Below are positions 17,105-23,872 of a stretch of DNA of 26,873 bases, piece by piece. The stretch comes from a virus, in the IMG/VR virus record IMGVR_UViG_3300010299_000049, positions 1 through 26,873 of that record, one strand, 5' to 3'. Both the position numbers and the translations under genes were made by a program. Position 1 is the first letter of the stretch; each line of letters begins with the position of its first letter. Below the pieces are notes generated by a model that saw only the letters and a list, made by a program, of their open reading frames with translations, made no database searches and had not been told where the DNA came from.

Positions 17105-19198
17105 ATGCCCGCACCCGTAATTCAATTTAAAAGGGGCAATTTAGCTAATCTTCCTGGTTTGCAGGCTGGTGAACCCGCGTTTACAACAGATACTTTTGAT
17201 TTGTTTGTTGGATTAACTTCATCCACAGATGCAAATAAGTTTTTTGGTTCTCATAGGTATTGGAATAAGGAATCTACGACTTCAGGTAGTTCGGTAAATT
17301 TGGTTGAAGGAACCTCCAATGGTTCCAATTATGTCAGCCTCAAATCTCCAGATTCTCTTGCTGGTATTACTACATACACTCTTCCAGCAACTGCAATTGA
17401 TGGATATTTTCTGAAAACAAACGCAGCTGGGGAATTGTCTTGGGAACAAGCTGCATCTTTTGCTGGAATTGTAACCTTTACCGATACTACAGAAAATACT
17501 TTAGGTGATGCTGATACTGGTGCTGTTCAGATTGATGGTGGACTGGGAGTTAATAAAAACGTTACGGTTGGCGGAAATTTAAACGTACAAGGTTATTCCG
17601 AGTTTGTTGGTGTTGTAACATTCCAAGGCGGAACTATTAATCTTGGTGATTCTGATGCAGATGATATTAATGTTGCAGGTGAATTTGTATCTAATTTAAT
17701 TCCAAATCAAACAGATACATATGATTTGGGAAATGGTGATAAGAAATGGAGAAATATCAATATTTCGGGTGTTCACACTAATGGCGGTTTAAGAGTTCTT
17801 GGCGCAGCTCAGGTTGGATCTTTAACAGTTGATTCCGATGTAAATATTGTCGGAAACGTAACTATTGGCGGTACAACTTTAGCTGTTTCTGCAGAATCTC
17901 TTAAAATTCGTGATCCTGATATTGTTCTTGGATTTAGAACAGATTCTGAAGGTAACGATATTTCCACTGACACTACTGCTAGTCATGGTGGTGTTGCAAT
18001 TGCATCTACAGAAGGTTATCCTTTAGTTGATTTAGTTATTGCTGGAGTTGAAACAGCTCCAGCCACATATAAGAAATTTATGTGGTTCCGTGAAAATTCC
18101 TTTGCTGGTCTTGGAACAGATGCATGGTTATCAAACTATGCCATTGGTATTGGAAGCACACAGTTCCCAACAGGAACAAGATTGGCTGCTGGAAATGTTC
18201 AGTTTACTCAAGAAGATTTAGCAGTTGTAAACAATATTAATGCTTCTGGTGTTGGCACATTTGGGGGAGCACTTTACGTTGCAGGACTCGAAATTACAGG
18301 TGGCGGTGTTTCTATTGGCGAAGACATTAGAACAAGAAATTTAAATGTATCTGGAATTACAACCTTAGGCGATTCAACTACAGATATAGTTCAAATTTAC
18401 GGTGATGCTAATTTCATTGCTTCCGTAGAGGCTGTAAATATCAATTCAAGTGGAATTGTAACTGCTACTACTTTTGATGGTAATTTAGCACTTTCAAATG
18501 TTACTGGTCTTGGTGCGAATGTTTCTACATTCTTAGCGACTCCTTCTTCTTCTAATTTAGCTGCTGCTGTAACGGATGAAACTGGTACTGGTGCTCTCGT
18601 ATTTGCAAACAGTCCAACATTAGTAACTCCTGTTCTTGGAGATGCATCTGCCACTACATTAACTACAAGTGGAGATGTAATAGTCGGATCTGCCATGAGT
18701 GCTCCGACTGTAAGAACGGCAACGATCACTCATTCTAACGGAACTAGTGCTGCTACAATTGACGCTAGTGGAAATGTAACAGCAGCTCAAGACTTAACAG
18801 TTACAGGAAACCTGTACGTTAACGGATCAACTACTCAAGTAAATACTTCTTCGATGACTGTCGAAGACAGAACGATTGAGTTAGGTTTAGTAGATGGTTC
18901 TGCTCCTTCCTCAGCAACTACTTGGGATCTTGGTGTTCTCTTCAATTATAATTCTTCAGGTGCGAAGAAGTCTGCTGTTCTGTGGGAACATGCTGATGGA
19001 AGATTCAAATTTGGATCACAAGTAACTGATGGTGGTGGAACTGATAACGATAGTCCACAAATTAGTGTTTCTAACTATGCTGCGATTGAAGTAAGTTCAA
19101 TTTGGATTAATGATTGTGCAGGACAATCTCAATTAATTGATTGTTCTGGAGGAGTAAGAACACTTCAAAATATAACTATTGATGGTGGATCATTCTGA
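17105..19198 (+). CDS. Tail fibre-like virion protein
   Basis: 697 residues. Residues 1-60 (PVIQFKRGNLANLPGLQAGE, then PAFTTDTFDLFVG) resemble the N-terminal attachment domain of phage fibres related to the Major tropism determinant N-terminus. The body is beta-stem sequence rich in short Gly-Asp turns (GDADTGAVQIDGGLGVNKNV, VTVGGNLNVQG). A unit occurs twice: GGTTLAVSAESLKIRDPDIV around residue 260 and NGSTTQVNTSSMTVEDRTIE around residue 575. The C-terminal 130 residues (WDLGVLFNYNSSGAKKSAVL, DGRFKFGSQVTDGGG) form the likely distal domain and end in TIDGGSF. There is no S74 chaperone of its own. It probably acts in host adsorption. The gene has a perfect late promoter and is followed by an intrinsic terminator. 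Confidence 0.8.
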   Translation: MPAPVIQFKRGNLANLPGLQAGEPAFTTDTFDLFVGLTSSTDANKFFGSHRYWNKESTTSGSSVNLVEGTSNGSNYVSLKSPDSLAGITTYTLPATAIDGYFLKTNAAGELSWEQAASFAGIVTFTDTTENTLGDADTGAVQIDGGLGVNKNVTVGGNLNVQGYSEFVGVVTFQGGTINLGDSDADDINVAGEFVSNLIPNQTDTYDLGNGDKKWRNINISGVHTNGGLRVLGAAQVGSLTVDSDVNIVGNVTIGGTTLAVSAESLKIRDPDIVLGFRTDSEGNDISTDTTASHGGVAIASTEGYPLVDLVIAGVETAPATYKKFMWFRENSFAGLGTDAWLSNYAIGIGSTQFPTGTRLAAGNVQFTQEDLAVVNNINASGVGTFGGALYVAGLEITGGGVSIGEDIRTRNLNVSGITTLGDSTTDIVQIYGDANFIASVEAVNINSSGIVTATTFDGNLALSNVTGLGANVSTFLATPSSSNLAAAVTDETGTGALVFANSPTLVTPVLGDASATTLTTSGDVIVGSAMSAPTVRTATITHSNGTSAATIDASGNVTAAQDLTVTGNLYVNGSTTQVNTSSMTVEDRTIELGLVDGSAPSSATTWDLGVLFNYNSSGAKKSAVLWEHADGRFKFGSQVTDGGGTDNDSPQISVSNYAAIEVSSIWINDCAGQSQLIDCSGGVRTLQNITIDGGSF

Positions 19199-19215
19199 TA
19201 AGTAAAATATGATTT

Positions 19216-19222
19216 CTAAATA
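19216..19222 (+). promoter_or_regulatory. Late promoter CTAAATA built into a terminator stem
   Basis: CTAAATA overlaps the first five bases of the left arm of the terminator at 19218-19249. With T4 late spacing, transcription would start near 19228, after most of the left arm. Such transcripts could not form the hairpin, while readthrough transcripts from the fibre gene could. Confidence 0.55.
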
Positions 19223-19249
19223 GGGGGAGATTACTTCCCCTATTTTTTT
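19218..19249 (+). terminator. Intrinsic terminator after the 697-residue fibre gene
   Basis: AAATAGGGG (19218-19226) pairs with CCCCTATTT (19237-19245). GAG then pairs with CTT/C inside (one G-T wobble), giving a 12-pair stem with an ATTA loop. The run of seven T at 19243-19249 directly abuts the ATG of the next gene at 19250. Confidence 0.88.
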
Positions 19250-19480
19250 ATGTCTGAAGAAGAATATAAATCTGTGATTTCAACATATCAACAGAAAGCA
19301 TTTGAACTTTTTAATGCGAATATTGTACTAGAATCTCAGATTCAATCGCAAAAAAATGTCATTGACGCATTAAAAAAAGAGTTAGAAAATATGTCATTTG
19401 AATTGCAAACTCTTAGAGATCTTAGGGAAAAGGGAGAACAGCAAATAAAGACAACTAGGAAATCCAGTGCATCCCAATAA
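19250..19480 (+). CDS. Small coiled-coil hypothetical protein
   Basis: 76 residues: SEEEYKSVISTYQQKAFELF, then a long heptad region (about residues 20-62; IVLESQIQSQKNVIDALKKE, LENMSFELQTLRDLRE) and a short basic tail (KTTRKSSASQ). Similar small proteins starting MSEEEYK are common in T4-like cyanophages; none has a known function to my knowledge. A rod-like oligomer, for example a fibre accessory or chaperone, fits the sequence and the position between fibre genes. The ATG follows directly on a terminator T-run with no Shine-Dalgarno sequence. Expression probably depends on the late promoter inside that terminator, giving a short leader of about 20 bases. Confidence 0.78.
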   Translation: MSEEEYKSVISTYQQKAFELFNANIVLESQIQSQKNVIDALKKELENMSFELQTLRDLREKGEQQIKTTRKSSASQ

Positions 19481-19481
19481 C

Positions 19482-19488
19482 ATAAATA
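19482..19488 (+). promoter_or_regulatory. Putative late promoter (CATAAATA)
   Basis: CATAAATAA lies 1 base after the stop of the 76-residue gene and upstream of a terminator hairpin. Transcripts from it would have to pass that hairpin, so it may be weak or non-functional for the next gene. Confidence 0.35.
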
Positions 19489-19494
19489 AATTAT

Positions 19495-19516
19495 ACCGAT
19501 AAATATCGGTTTTTTT
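19495..19516 (+). terminator. Intrinsic terminator with promoter-bearing loop
   Basis: ACCGAT (19495-19500) pairs with ATCGGT (19505-19510) around an AAAT loop, followed by T at 19510-19516. It is short, with 6 pairs, but has a classic T-run. It separates the coiled-coil gene from the 223-residue gene. Confidence 0.72.
19498..19505 (+). promoter_or_regulatory. Late promoter GATAAATA inside the terminator loop
   Basis: GATAAATA spans the end of the left arm, the loop and the first base of the right arm of the terminator at 19495-19516. Transcription started about 6 bases downstream would begin in the T-run and so lack the hairpin. It is 35 bases before the ATG at 19541. Confidence 0.58.
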
Positions 19517-19519
19517 ACG

Positions 19520-19526
19520 GTAAATA
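19520..19526 (+). promoter_or_regulatory. Late promoter-like GTAAATA in a GGTAAATACC inverted repeat
   Basis: GTAAATA lies 14 bases before the ATG at 19541, within the inverted repeat GGTA-AA-TACC (19519-19528). If used it would give an almost leaderless transcript. It may instead be chance. Confidence 0.25.
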
Positions 19527-19540
19527 CCACACCAAATTGA

Positions 19541-20212
19541 ATGGCCGATCCGAATATTAGGATAAAACGGTCTGCCATACCTGGCAAACAGCCTACGGCA
19601 GATCAACTCCCGTTGGGAGAACTAGCTTTAAATACTAATGATGGAAAACTCTTTGCCTCTAAAAATGCAGGCATAGGAACAACAGTTTTCGCTGTAAATC
19701 CGTGGTCGGTTGGAACAGGAACCGATTCTTATAATGTACATTTTACTGCTGGAAATGTTGGTGTTGGTAGCACAATCCCCACATCTAAATTAGATGTAGA
19801 GGGTGACATCAATGTTTCTGGTGTAATAACTGCTAGTCAATTTATTGGTGGTGGTGTTGGTGTTGGAATTCAATCTGGGGGCACTGTCCTTGGATATGGA
19901 ATTACAACACTGAATTTTATTGGTGCTGGAAATACTTTCTCTGTTAGCGGAACTACCGTCGATATCAGCATAGCTGCTGGTAGTGGTGGAGGTGGTGGAA
20001 CTGGAATCAGTTCCGTGATCATACAGAAAGATGGAACAAATATAGGTACTGGTTCTAGTACTATAAACTTTACCGGAACTGGTATTCAAACTGTTACATC
20101 ATCACCTAGCGGAATTACAACCGTTAGGGTTGAACTGCAAGGTAATCTTGATGGTGGATTGCCTGATTCAAATTACGGCGGCATCGAAGCTATTGAAGGG
20201 GGAGGAATCTAA
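19541..20212 (+). CDS. Fibre N-terminal-domain protein
   Basis: 223 residues. Residues 1-50 (DPNIRIKRSAIPGKQPTADQ, then LPLGELALNTNDGKLFASKN) are a standard phage fibre attachment domain. Residues 75-105 carry the stem motif GNVGVGSTIPTSKLDVEGDI with INVSGVITASQF, nearly the same as the N-terminal part of the S74 gene at 23420. The rest is Gly/Ser-rich beta sequence with a GSGGGGGTG linker, ending NLDGGLPDSNYGGIEAIEGG. There is no receptor-binding tip or chaperone, so it reads like the base of a fibre whose distal part is encoded elsewhere. Its stop is directly followed by the ATG of the collagen-like fibre (TAAATG), which implies tight translational coupling and probably a joint assembly. 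Confidence 0.75.
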   Translation: MADPNIRIKRSAIPGKQPTADQLPLGELALNTNDGKLFASKNAGIGTTVFAVNPWSVGTGTDSYNVHFTAGNVGVGSTIPTSKLDVEGDINVSGVITASQFIGGGVGVGIQSGGTVLGYGITTLNFIGAGNTFSVSGTTVDISIAAGSGGGGGTGISSVIIQKDGTNIGTGSSTINFTGTGIQTVTSSPSGITTVRVELQGNLDGGLPDSNYGGIEAIEGGGI

Positions 20213-23200
20213 ATGGCAACACGAATTCAGATAAGGAGAGGCAGTGCCGCTGCATGGACTTCAGCTGATCCTATTCTCGCTGAGGGTGAACTTGGCGTAG
20301 AACTAGATACGCAGAAATTTAAAATTGGTGTTGGCACAACCAGTTGGAGTGGTCTTAGTTATGCAACTGGTATTCAAGGAACTACTGGTGCCCAAGGAAC
20401 CCAAGGAACAACAGGTATCCAAGGGGATACTGGTATTCAAGGTGTCACTGGTAGAGGTCTGAATATTGTAGGAAACGTTGCTACAGTTGGAGATCTTCCA
20501 GATCCCTACAGTGGAGACGTTGGAGATGCTTATGTTGTAACAGGAACAGGCGATCTTCACGTTTATAATGGAACGAGTTTCGATAACGTTGGACAAATTG
20601 TTGGTCCTCAAGGAACCACGGGCGCTCAAGGAACCCAGGGTATCCAAGGCGAATCAATTCAAGGTACAACTGGATATAATGGTACCCAAGGAACTCAGGG
20701 TATTCAGGGTGATGATGGGGCTCAAGGAATTGCTGGTGCCTTCGCTGCACAAGGTATTCAAGGAACCCAAGGTATTCAAGGTAGAGAACCTGATGTAGCA
20801 CAAACAGAAAAAAATACAATTACCTTTTCTGCTACTGAAGGTCAAGTATCTTTTGGAGCAACATACGTTCCAAATGCGATTGATGTTTATCTGAATGGTG
20901 TCAGATTATCAGAATCGGAATATGTAGGAACAAGTGGAACTCACATTCTTCTTAATGATAGTGCTAATGTAGGGGATGTTTTAGATCTCGTTAAATTTGA
21001 CTTTGGTAATGCTTTTAGAGGTCTTCAAGGCGTACAAGGTCTTCAAGGATTACAAGGAGTTCAGGGTCTTCAAGGACCACAGGGAACAACTGGTATTCAA
21101 GGTGATGTTGGTATTCAAGGAAGTACTGGTGCTCAGGGAACTCAGGGAGTCCAAGGAACAACTGGTATCCAAGGTGATGTTGGTACCCAAGGAACTCAAG
21201 GGGTTCAAGGTGTTCAAGGCGAAATTGGATCTCAAGGTCTCGATGGTGCATATGCCGCACAAGGTATTCAAGGTATTCAAGGTATCCAGGGTTTAACACC
21301 CGACGTTGCTCAAACAAGTAAGACAACAATTACTTTTTCTGCCAATGAAGGTCAAACTTCCTTTGCAGGAACATATGTAGCAGGAGCAATAGACGTATTC
21401 TTAAATGGTGTAAGATTATCAGAATCAGAGTACGTAGGAACAAGTGCAACTAATATTGTTCTAAATGACCCTGCTAACGCTGGAGACGTACTTGATCTTG
21501 TTAAGTTTGATTTTGGTAATGCTCTGAGAGGTTTACAAGGTGTTCAAGGAACACAAGGTATTCAGGGCGATCTTGGTATTCAAGGCATTCAGGGTCTTGA
21601 CGGTGCTTATGCTGCTCAAGGTATCCAAGGTCCACAAGGAACTTTGGGTGTTCAAGGAACAAGTGGTCGTGGTGTTACTATTCTTGGTAGTGTTTCCACA
21701 TCTACAAATCTTCCAGGATATCCATCTTCTTATTCTGGATCTGTTGGTGATGGATATATCACACTAGACACAGGTCACTTATGGACTTGGAACGGTAGTT
21801 CTTGGGACGATGTTGGTAATATCACAGGTCCACAAGGAACCACTGGGTCACAAGGAACACAAGGTATTCAGGGAACTACTGGTTCTCAGGGTCAAACAGG
21901 TATTCAGGGTGACTTAGGTATCCAAGGTATTCAAGGAGAGGCATTACAGGGCGTTCAGGGAACGACTGGCATTCAAGGTGATCTTGGTATCCAAGGTACT
22001 ACTGGTGCTGGTGTACAAGGTGCTACTGGTACTCAAGGTGAAACAGGTACTCAAGGTACAACAGGTACTCAAGGTCTCGATGGTGCATATGCCGCCCAGG
22101 GTATCCAAGGTATTCAAGGCATCCAGGGTTTAACACCTGACGTTGCTCAAACAAGTAAGTCAACTATTACATTCTCCGCTAACGAAGGTCAAACTTCTTT
22201 TGCTGGAACATATGTAGCGGGAGCTATTGATGTTTATTTGAATGGTGTTAGATTATCGGATTCTGAATATGTTGGAACAAGTGCAACCAACATTGTTCTC
22301 AATGATCCTGCTAACGCTGGAGACGTACTTGATCTTGTCAAGTTTGATTTTGGTAATGCATTAAGAGGTCTTCAGGGAATTCAAGGAACAACTGGTATTC
22401 AAGGTTTTACTGGTATTCAGGGAAGTGATGGTGTCCAGGGTCTTGCTGGTGAATATGCAGCACAAGGTATTCAGGGAACTGATGGTTTACAAGGTACCGA
22501 TGGTACTCAAGGAACACAAGGTATTCAGGGAACCACAGGATCTCAAGGAACCACTGGAACTCAAGGAACACAAGGTATTCAAGGTAACAGTGGTCGTGGT
22601 GTTACTATTCTTGGCAGTGTTGCTACAAGCACATCTCTTCCAGGATATCCTTCTTCTTATGGCGGAAACACTGGAGATGGTTATATTACTACCGATACTG
22701 GTCACTTATGGACTTGGAATGGTACTTCTTGGGACGATGTTGGTAATATTACAGGTCCACAAGGAACTACTGGAACACAAGGAACTCAGGGCATACAGGG
22801 ACCTTCGATTCAAGGTGCTCAAGGAACAACTGGAATTCAGGGAACAACTGGAACTCAGGGATCCACAGGTCCACAAGGAACTACTGGTTTACAAGGAACC
22901 ACAGGTCTTCAAGGTTTAACTGGTATTCAGGGAGACACAGGTCTCCAAGGATTAACTGGTATTCAGGGAACTGATGGTCTTGGAGCACTTACAGGAGTTA
23001 CATCTGTAACTAGTGGAACGTTCTTCCCACTGTTCGTTTCTGGAACTGGAGATGTTTCACCAAATATCAGAACAGAAGCAACCGCATTTGGTTATGACGC
23101 AGGAACTAATACTGTTACTGCCACAAACTTCAATACAACTTCGGACATTACACTGAAGAAAAATGTCAATATTATTGAAAATGCCATTGATTCGGTAAAA

Positions 23201-23410
23201 CTTATCAACGGTGTTAAATTTGACTGGAAAGATAATGGAAGACCTTCTATTGGTGTTATCGCTCAGGATGTTGAGCAAGTTTATCCAGAATTGGTTTATG
23301 AAGTAGACGGACAGAAGACATTAAACTATAGCGGTTTAATAGGTGTTCTTGTTGAAGCGGTTAAAGACCTTCAGCAACAAATTAACAATCTAAATAGTAC
23401 TACAGGTTAA
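20213..23410 (+). CDS. Collagen-like tail fibre with C-terminal S74 self-cleaving chaperone
   Basis: 1065 residues. Residues 1-52 (TRIQIRRGSAAAWTSADPIL, then AEGELGVELDT) match the Mtd-type fibre N-terminal domain. Seven tracts of Gly-x-y triplets, mainly GTQGIQGTTG, alternate with two globular domains, each present three times: B (residues 80-131, 485-539, 794-848; DTGHLWTWNGSSWDDVG) and A (195-270, 365-440, 644-719; AIDVYLNGVRLSESEYVG). The order is B-A-A-B-A-B. The last 90 residues are an S74 (endosialidase-type) intramolecular chaperone: S977-D978 in TSDITLKKN, then GVIAQDVEQVYPELV and LNYSGLIGVLVEAVKDLQQQ. Cleavage before S977 is expected after trimerisation. The fibre is inferred to be a trimeric receptor-binding adhesin. 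Confidence 0.92.
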   Translation: MATRIQIRRGSAAAWTSADPILAEGELGVELDTQKFKIGVGTTSWSGLSYATGIQGTTGAQGTQGTTGIQGDTGIQGVTGRGLNIVGNVATVGDLPDPYSGDVGDAYVVTGTGDLHVYNGTSFDNVGQIVGPQGTTGAQGTQGIQGESIQGTTGYNGTQGTQGIQGDDGAQGIAGAFAAQGIQGTQGIQGREPDVAQTEKNTITFSATEGQVSFGATYVPNAIDVYLNGVRLSESEYVGTSGTHILLNDSANVGDVLDLVKFDFGNAFRGLQGVQGLQGLQGVQGLQGPQGTTGIQGDVGIQGSTGAQGTQGVQGTTGIQGDVGTQGTQGVQGVQGEIGSQGLDGAYAAQGIQGIQGIQGLTPDVAQTSKTTITFSANEGQTSFAGTYVAGAIDVFLNGVRLSESEYVGTSATNIVLNDPANAGDVLDLVKFDFGNALRGLQGVQGTQGIQGDLGIQGIQGLDGAYAAQGIQGPQGTLGVQGTSGRGVTILGSVSTSTNLPGYPSSYSGSVGDGYITLDTGHLWTWNGSSWDDVGNITGPQGTTGSQGTQGIQGTTGSQGQTGIQGDLGIQGIQGEALQGVQGTTGIQGDLGIQGTTGAGVQGATGTQGETGTQGTTGTQGLDGAYAAQGIQGIQGIQGLTPDVAQTSKSTITFSANEGQTSFAGTYVAGAIDVYLNGVRLSDSEYVGTSATNIVLNDPANAGDVLDLVKFDFGNALRGLQGIQGTTGIQGFTGIQGSDGVQGLAGEYAAQGIQGTDGLQGTDGTQGTQGIQGTTGSQGTTGTQGTQGIQGNSGRGVTILGSVATSTSLPGYPSSYGGNTGDGYITTDTGHLWTWNGTSWDDVGNITGPQGTTGTQGTQGIQGPSIQGAQGTTGIQGTTGTQGSTGPQGTTGLQGTTGLQGLTGIQGDTGLQGLTGIQGTDGLGALTGVTSVTSGTFFPLFVSGTGDVSPNIRTEATAFGYDAGTNTVTATNFNTTSDITLKKNVNIIENAIDSVKLINGVKFDWKDNGRPSIGVIAQDVEQVYPELVYEVDGQKTLNYSGLIGVLVEAVKDLQQQINNLNSTTG
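20450..20605 (+). repeat. Fibre domain B, copy 1
   Basis: 52 codons, from GRGLNIVGNVATVGDLPDPY to VGQIVG. This is the most divergent copy: the Trp-rich strand of copies 2 and 3 (HLWTWNG) is HVYNG here. Confidence 0.8.
20795..21022 (+). repeat. Fibre domain A, copy 1
   Basis: 76 codons, from VAQTEKNTITFSATEGQVSF to FGNAFRG. It is clearly related to copies 2 and 3, but with more substitutions (PNAIDVYLNG, SGTHILLNDSANVG). Confidence 0.85.
21305..21532 (+). repeat. Fibre domain A, copy 2
   Basis: 76 codons, from VAQTSKTTITFSANEGQTSF to FGNALRG. It is almost identical in protein to copy 3 but differs at many synonymous positions, except in a nearly identical patch at 21470-21522. Confidence 0.88.
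21665..21829 (+). repeat. Fibre domain B, copy 2
   Basis: 55 codons, from GRGVTILGSVSTSTNLPGYP to VGNITG. It is near-identical in protein to copy 3 and includes the aromatic strand HLWTWNGSSWDDVG. Confidence 0.85.
22142..22369 (+). repeat. Fibre domain A, copy 3
   Basis: 76 codons. It differs from copy 2 at only a few residues (S for T at position 7, Y for F in DVYLNG, D for E in LSDSEY). It is followed directly by a collagen-like tract. Confidence 0.88.
22592..22756 (+). repeat. Fibre domain B, copy 3
   Basis: 55 codons, from GRGVTILGSVATSTSLPGYP to VGNITG. It precedes the last collagen-like tract before the chaperone. Confidence 0.85.
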
Positions 23411-23419
23411 TCTAGATAA

Positions 23420-23872
23420 ATGAACAAAACTAGAGAAGTTGCAAACTTAGTTACTGAGAATAATATCTTTGTTAGCACCTCTAATAATAGAGTTGGCGTC
23501 GGATCCACTGTACCAGTAAGTAAACTCGATGTTACTGGAGATGTGACTGCAGATAACTTTAATTCGGCTTCTGACGAGTCGATGAAAAAGAACATTGCTA
23601 GTATCGCAGATGCTATTGCAAAACTTGATAAAATCAATGGCGTTTCTTTCGTATGGAAAGAATCCAATACTAAATCATATGGAGTTGTTGCTCAAAACGT
23701 TCAGAAAGTATTCCCAGAACTGGTAAATGACAACGGATCACACTTAACAGTTAACTATAACGGTTTAATTGGTGTTCTGATTGCTGCGGTAAAAGAACAA
23801 CAAAAACTAATTGGTTCTTTATCCGATAGATTAGATGCTTTAGAAGGAAACAATCAAAGTGAAAACGTTTAA
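23420..23872 (+). CDS. Stand-alone S74 (endosialidase-type) chaperone protein
   Basis: 150 residues, starting 9 bases after the collagen-like fibre stop. Residues 23-48 carry the fibre stem motif NRVGVGSTVPVSKLDVTGDV. Residues 51-130 are an S74 domain: S51-D52 in SASDESMKKN, then GVVAQNVQKVFPELV (88-102) and VNYNGLIGVLIAAVKEQQKL (111-130), with a helical C-terminus (SLSDRLDALEG). The Ser needed for self-cleavage is present. The fibre part is too short to be an adhesin, so the protein is either a trans-acting trimerisation chaperone or the C-terminal end of a split fibre (compare the gene at 19541). The last 14 bases overlap the next gene. Confidence 0.85.
   Translation: MNKTREVANLVTENNIFVSTSNNRVGVGSTVPVSKLDVTGDVTADNFNSASDESMKKNIASIADAIAKLDKINGVSFVWKESNTKSYGVVAQNVQKVFPELVNDNGSHLTVNYNGLIGVLIAAVKEQQKLIGSLSDRLDALEGNNQSENV

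Larger units (their letters stand above)
20370..22980 (+). repeat. Collagen-like Gly-x-y coding repeats (seven tracts)
   Basis: Degenerate 9-base units such as GGTATTCAA and GGAACTCAA encode Gly-Ile-Gln and Gly-Thr-Gln triplets. The tracts lie at about 20373-20449, 20606-20794, 21023-21304, 21533-21664, 21830-22141, 22370-22591 and 22757-22980, separated by the A and B domains. The varied spelling of the codons shows the repeat is kept at protein level. Confidence 0.9.

Noticed and set aside
17105-20365. Possible diversity-generating retroelement, suggested by Mtd-like fibre N-termini
   Set aside because: No reverse transcriptase, template/variable repeat pair or C-type lectin variable end is present. 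The Mtd-type N-terminus is a common fibre attachment domain.
20481-22919. Long open frames in other frames and on the minus strand of the collagen-like fibre gene
   Set aside because: The 9-base Gly-x-y coding period keeps every frame open and gives monotonous peptides (VFKE, LNTL, LEYL repeats); they are shadows.
20370-22980. Regularly spaced repeats that look like a CRISPR array
   Set aside because: The repeats are degenerate, short and in frame, and encode collagen-like triplets. The spacers are homologous protein domains, and no Cas gene or leader is present.
20213-23410. Assigning the collagen-like fibre as T4 gp12, gp36 or gp37
   Set aside because: No sequence motif specific to those T4 fibres is visible; only the general fibre N-terminus and the S74 domain can be supported.
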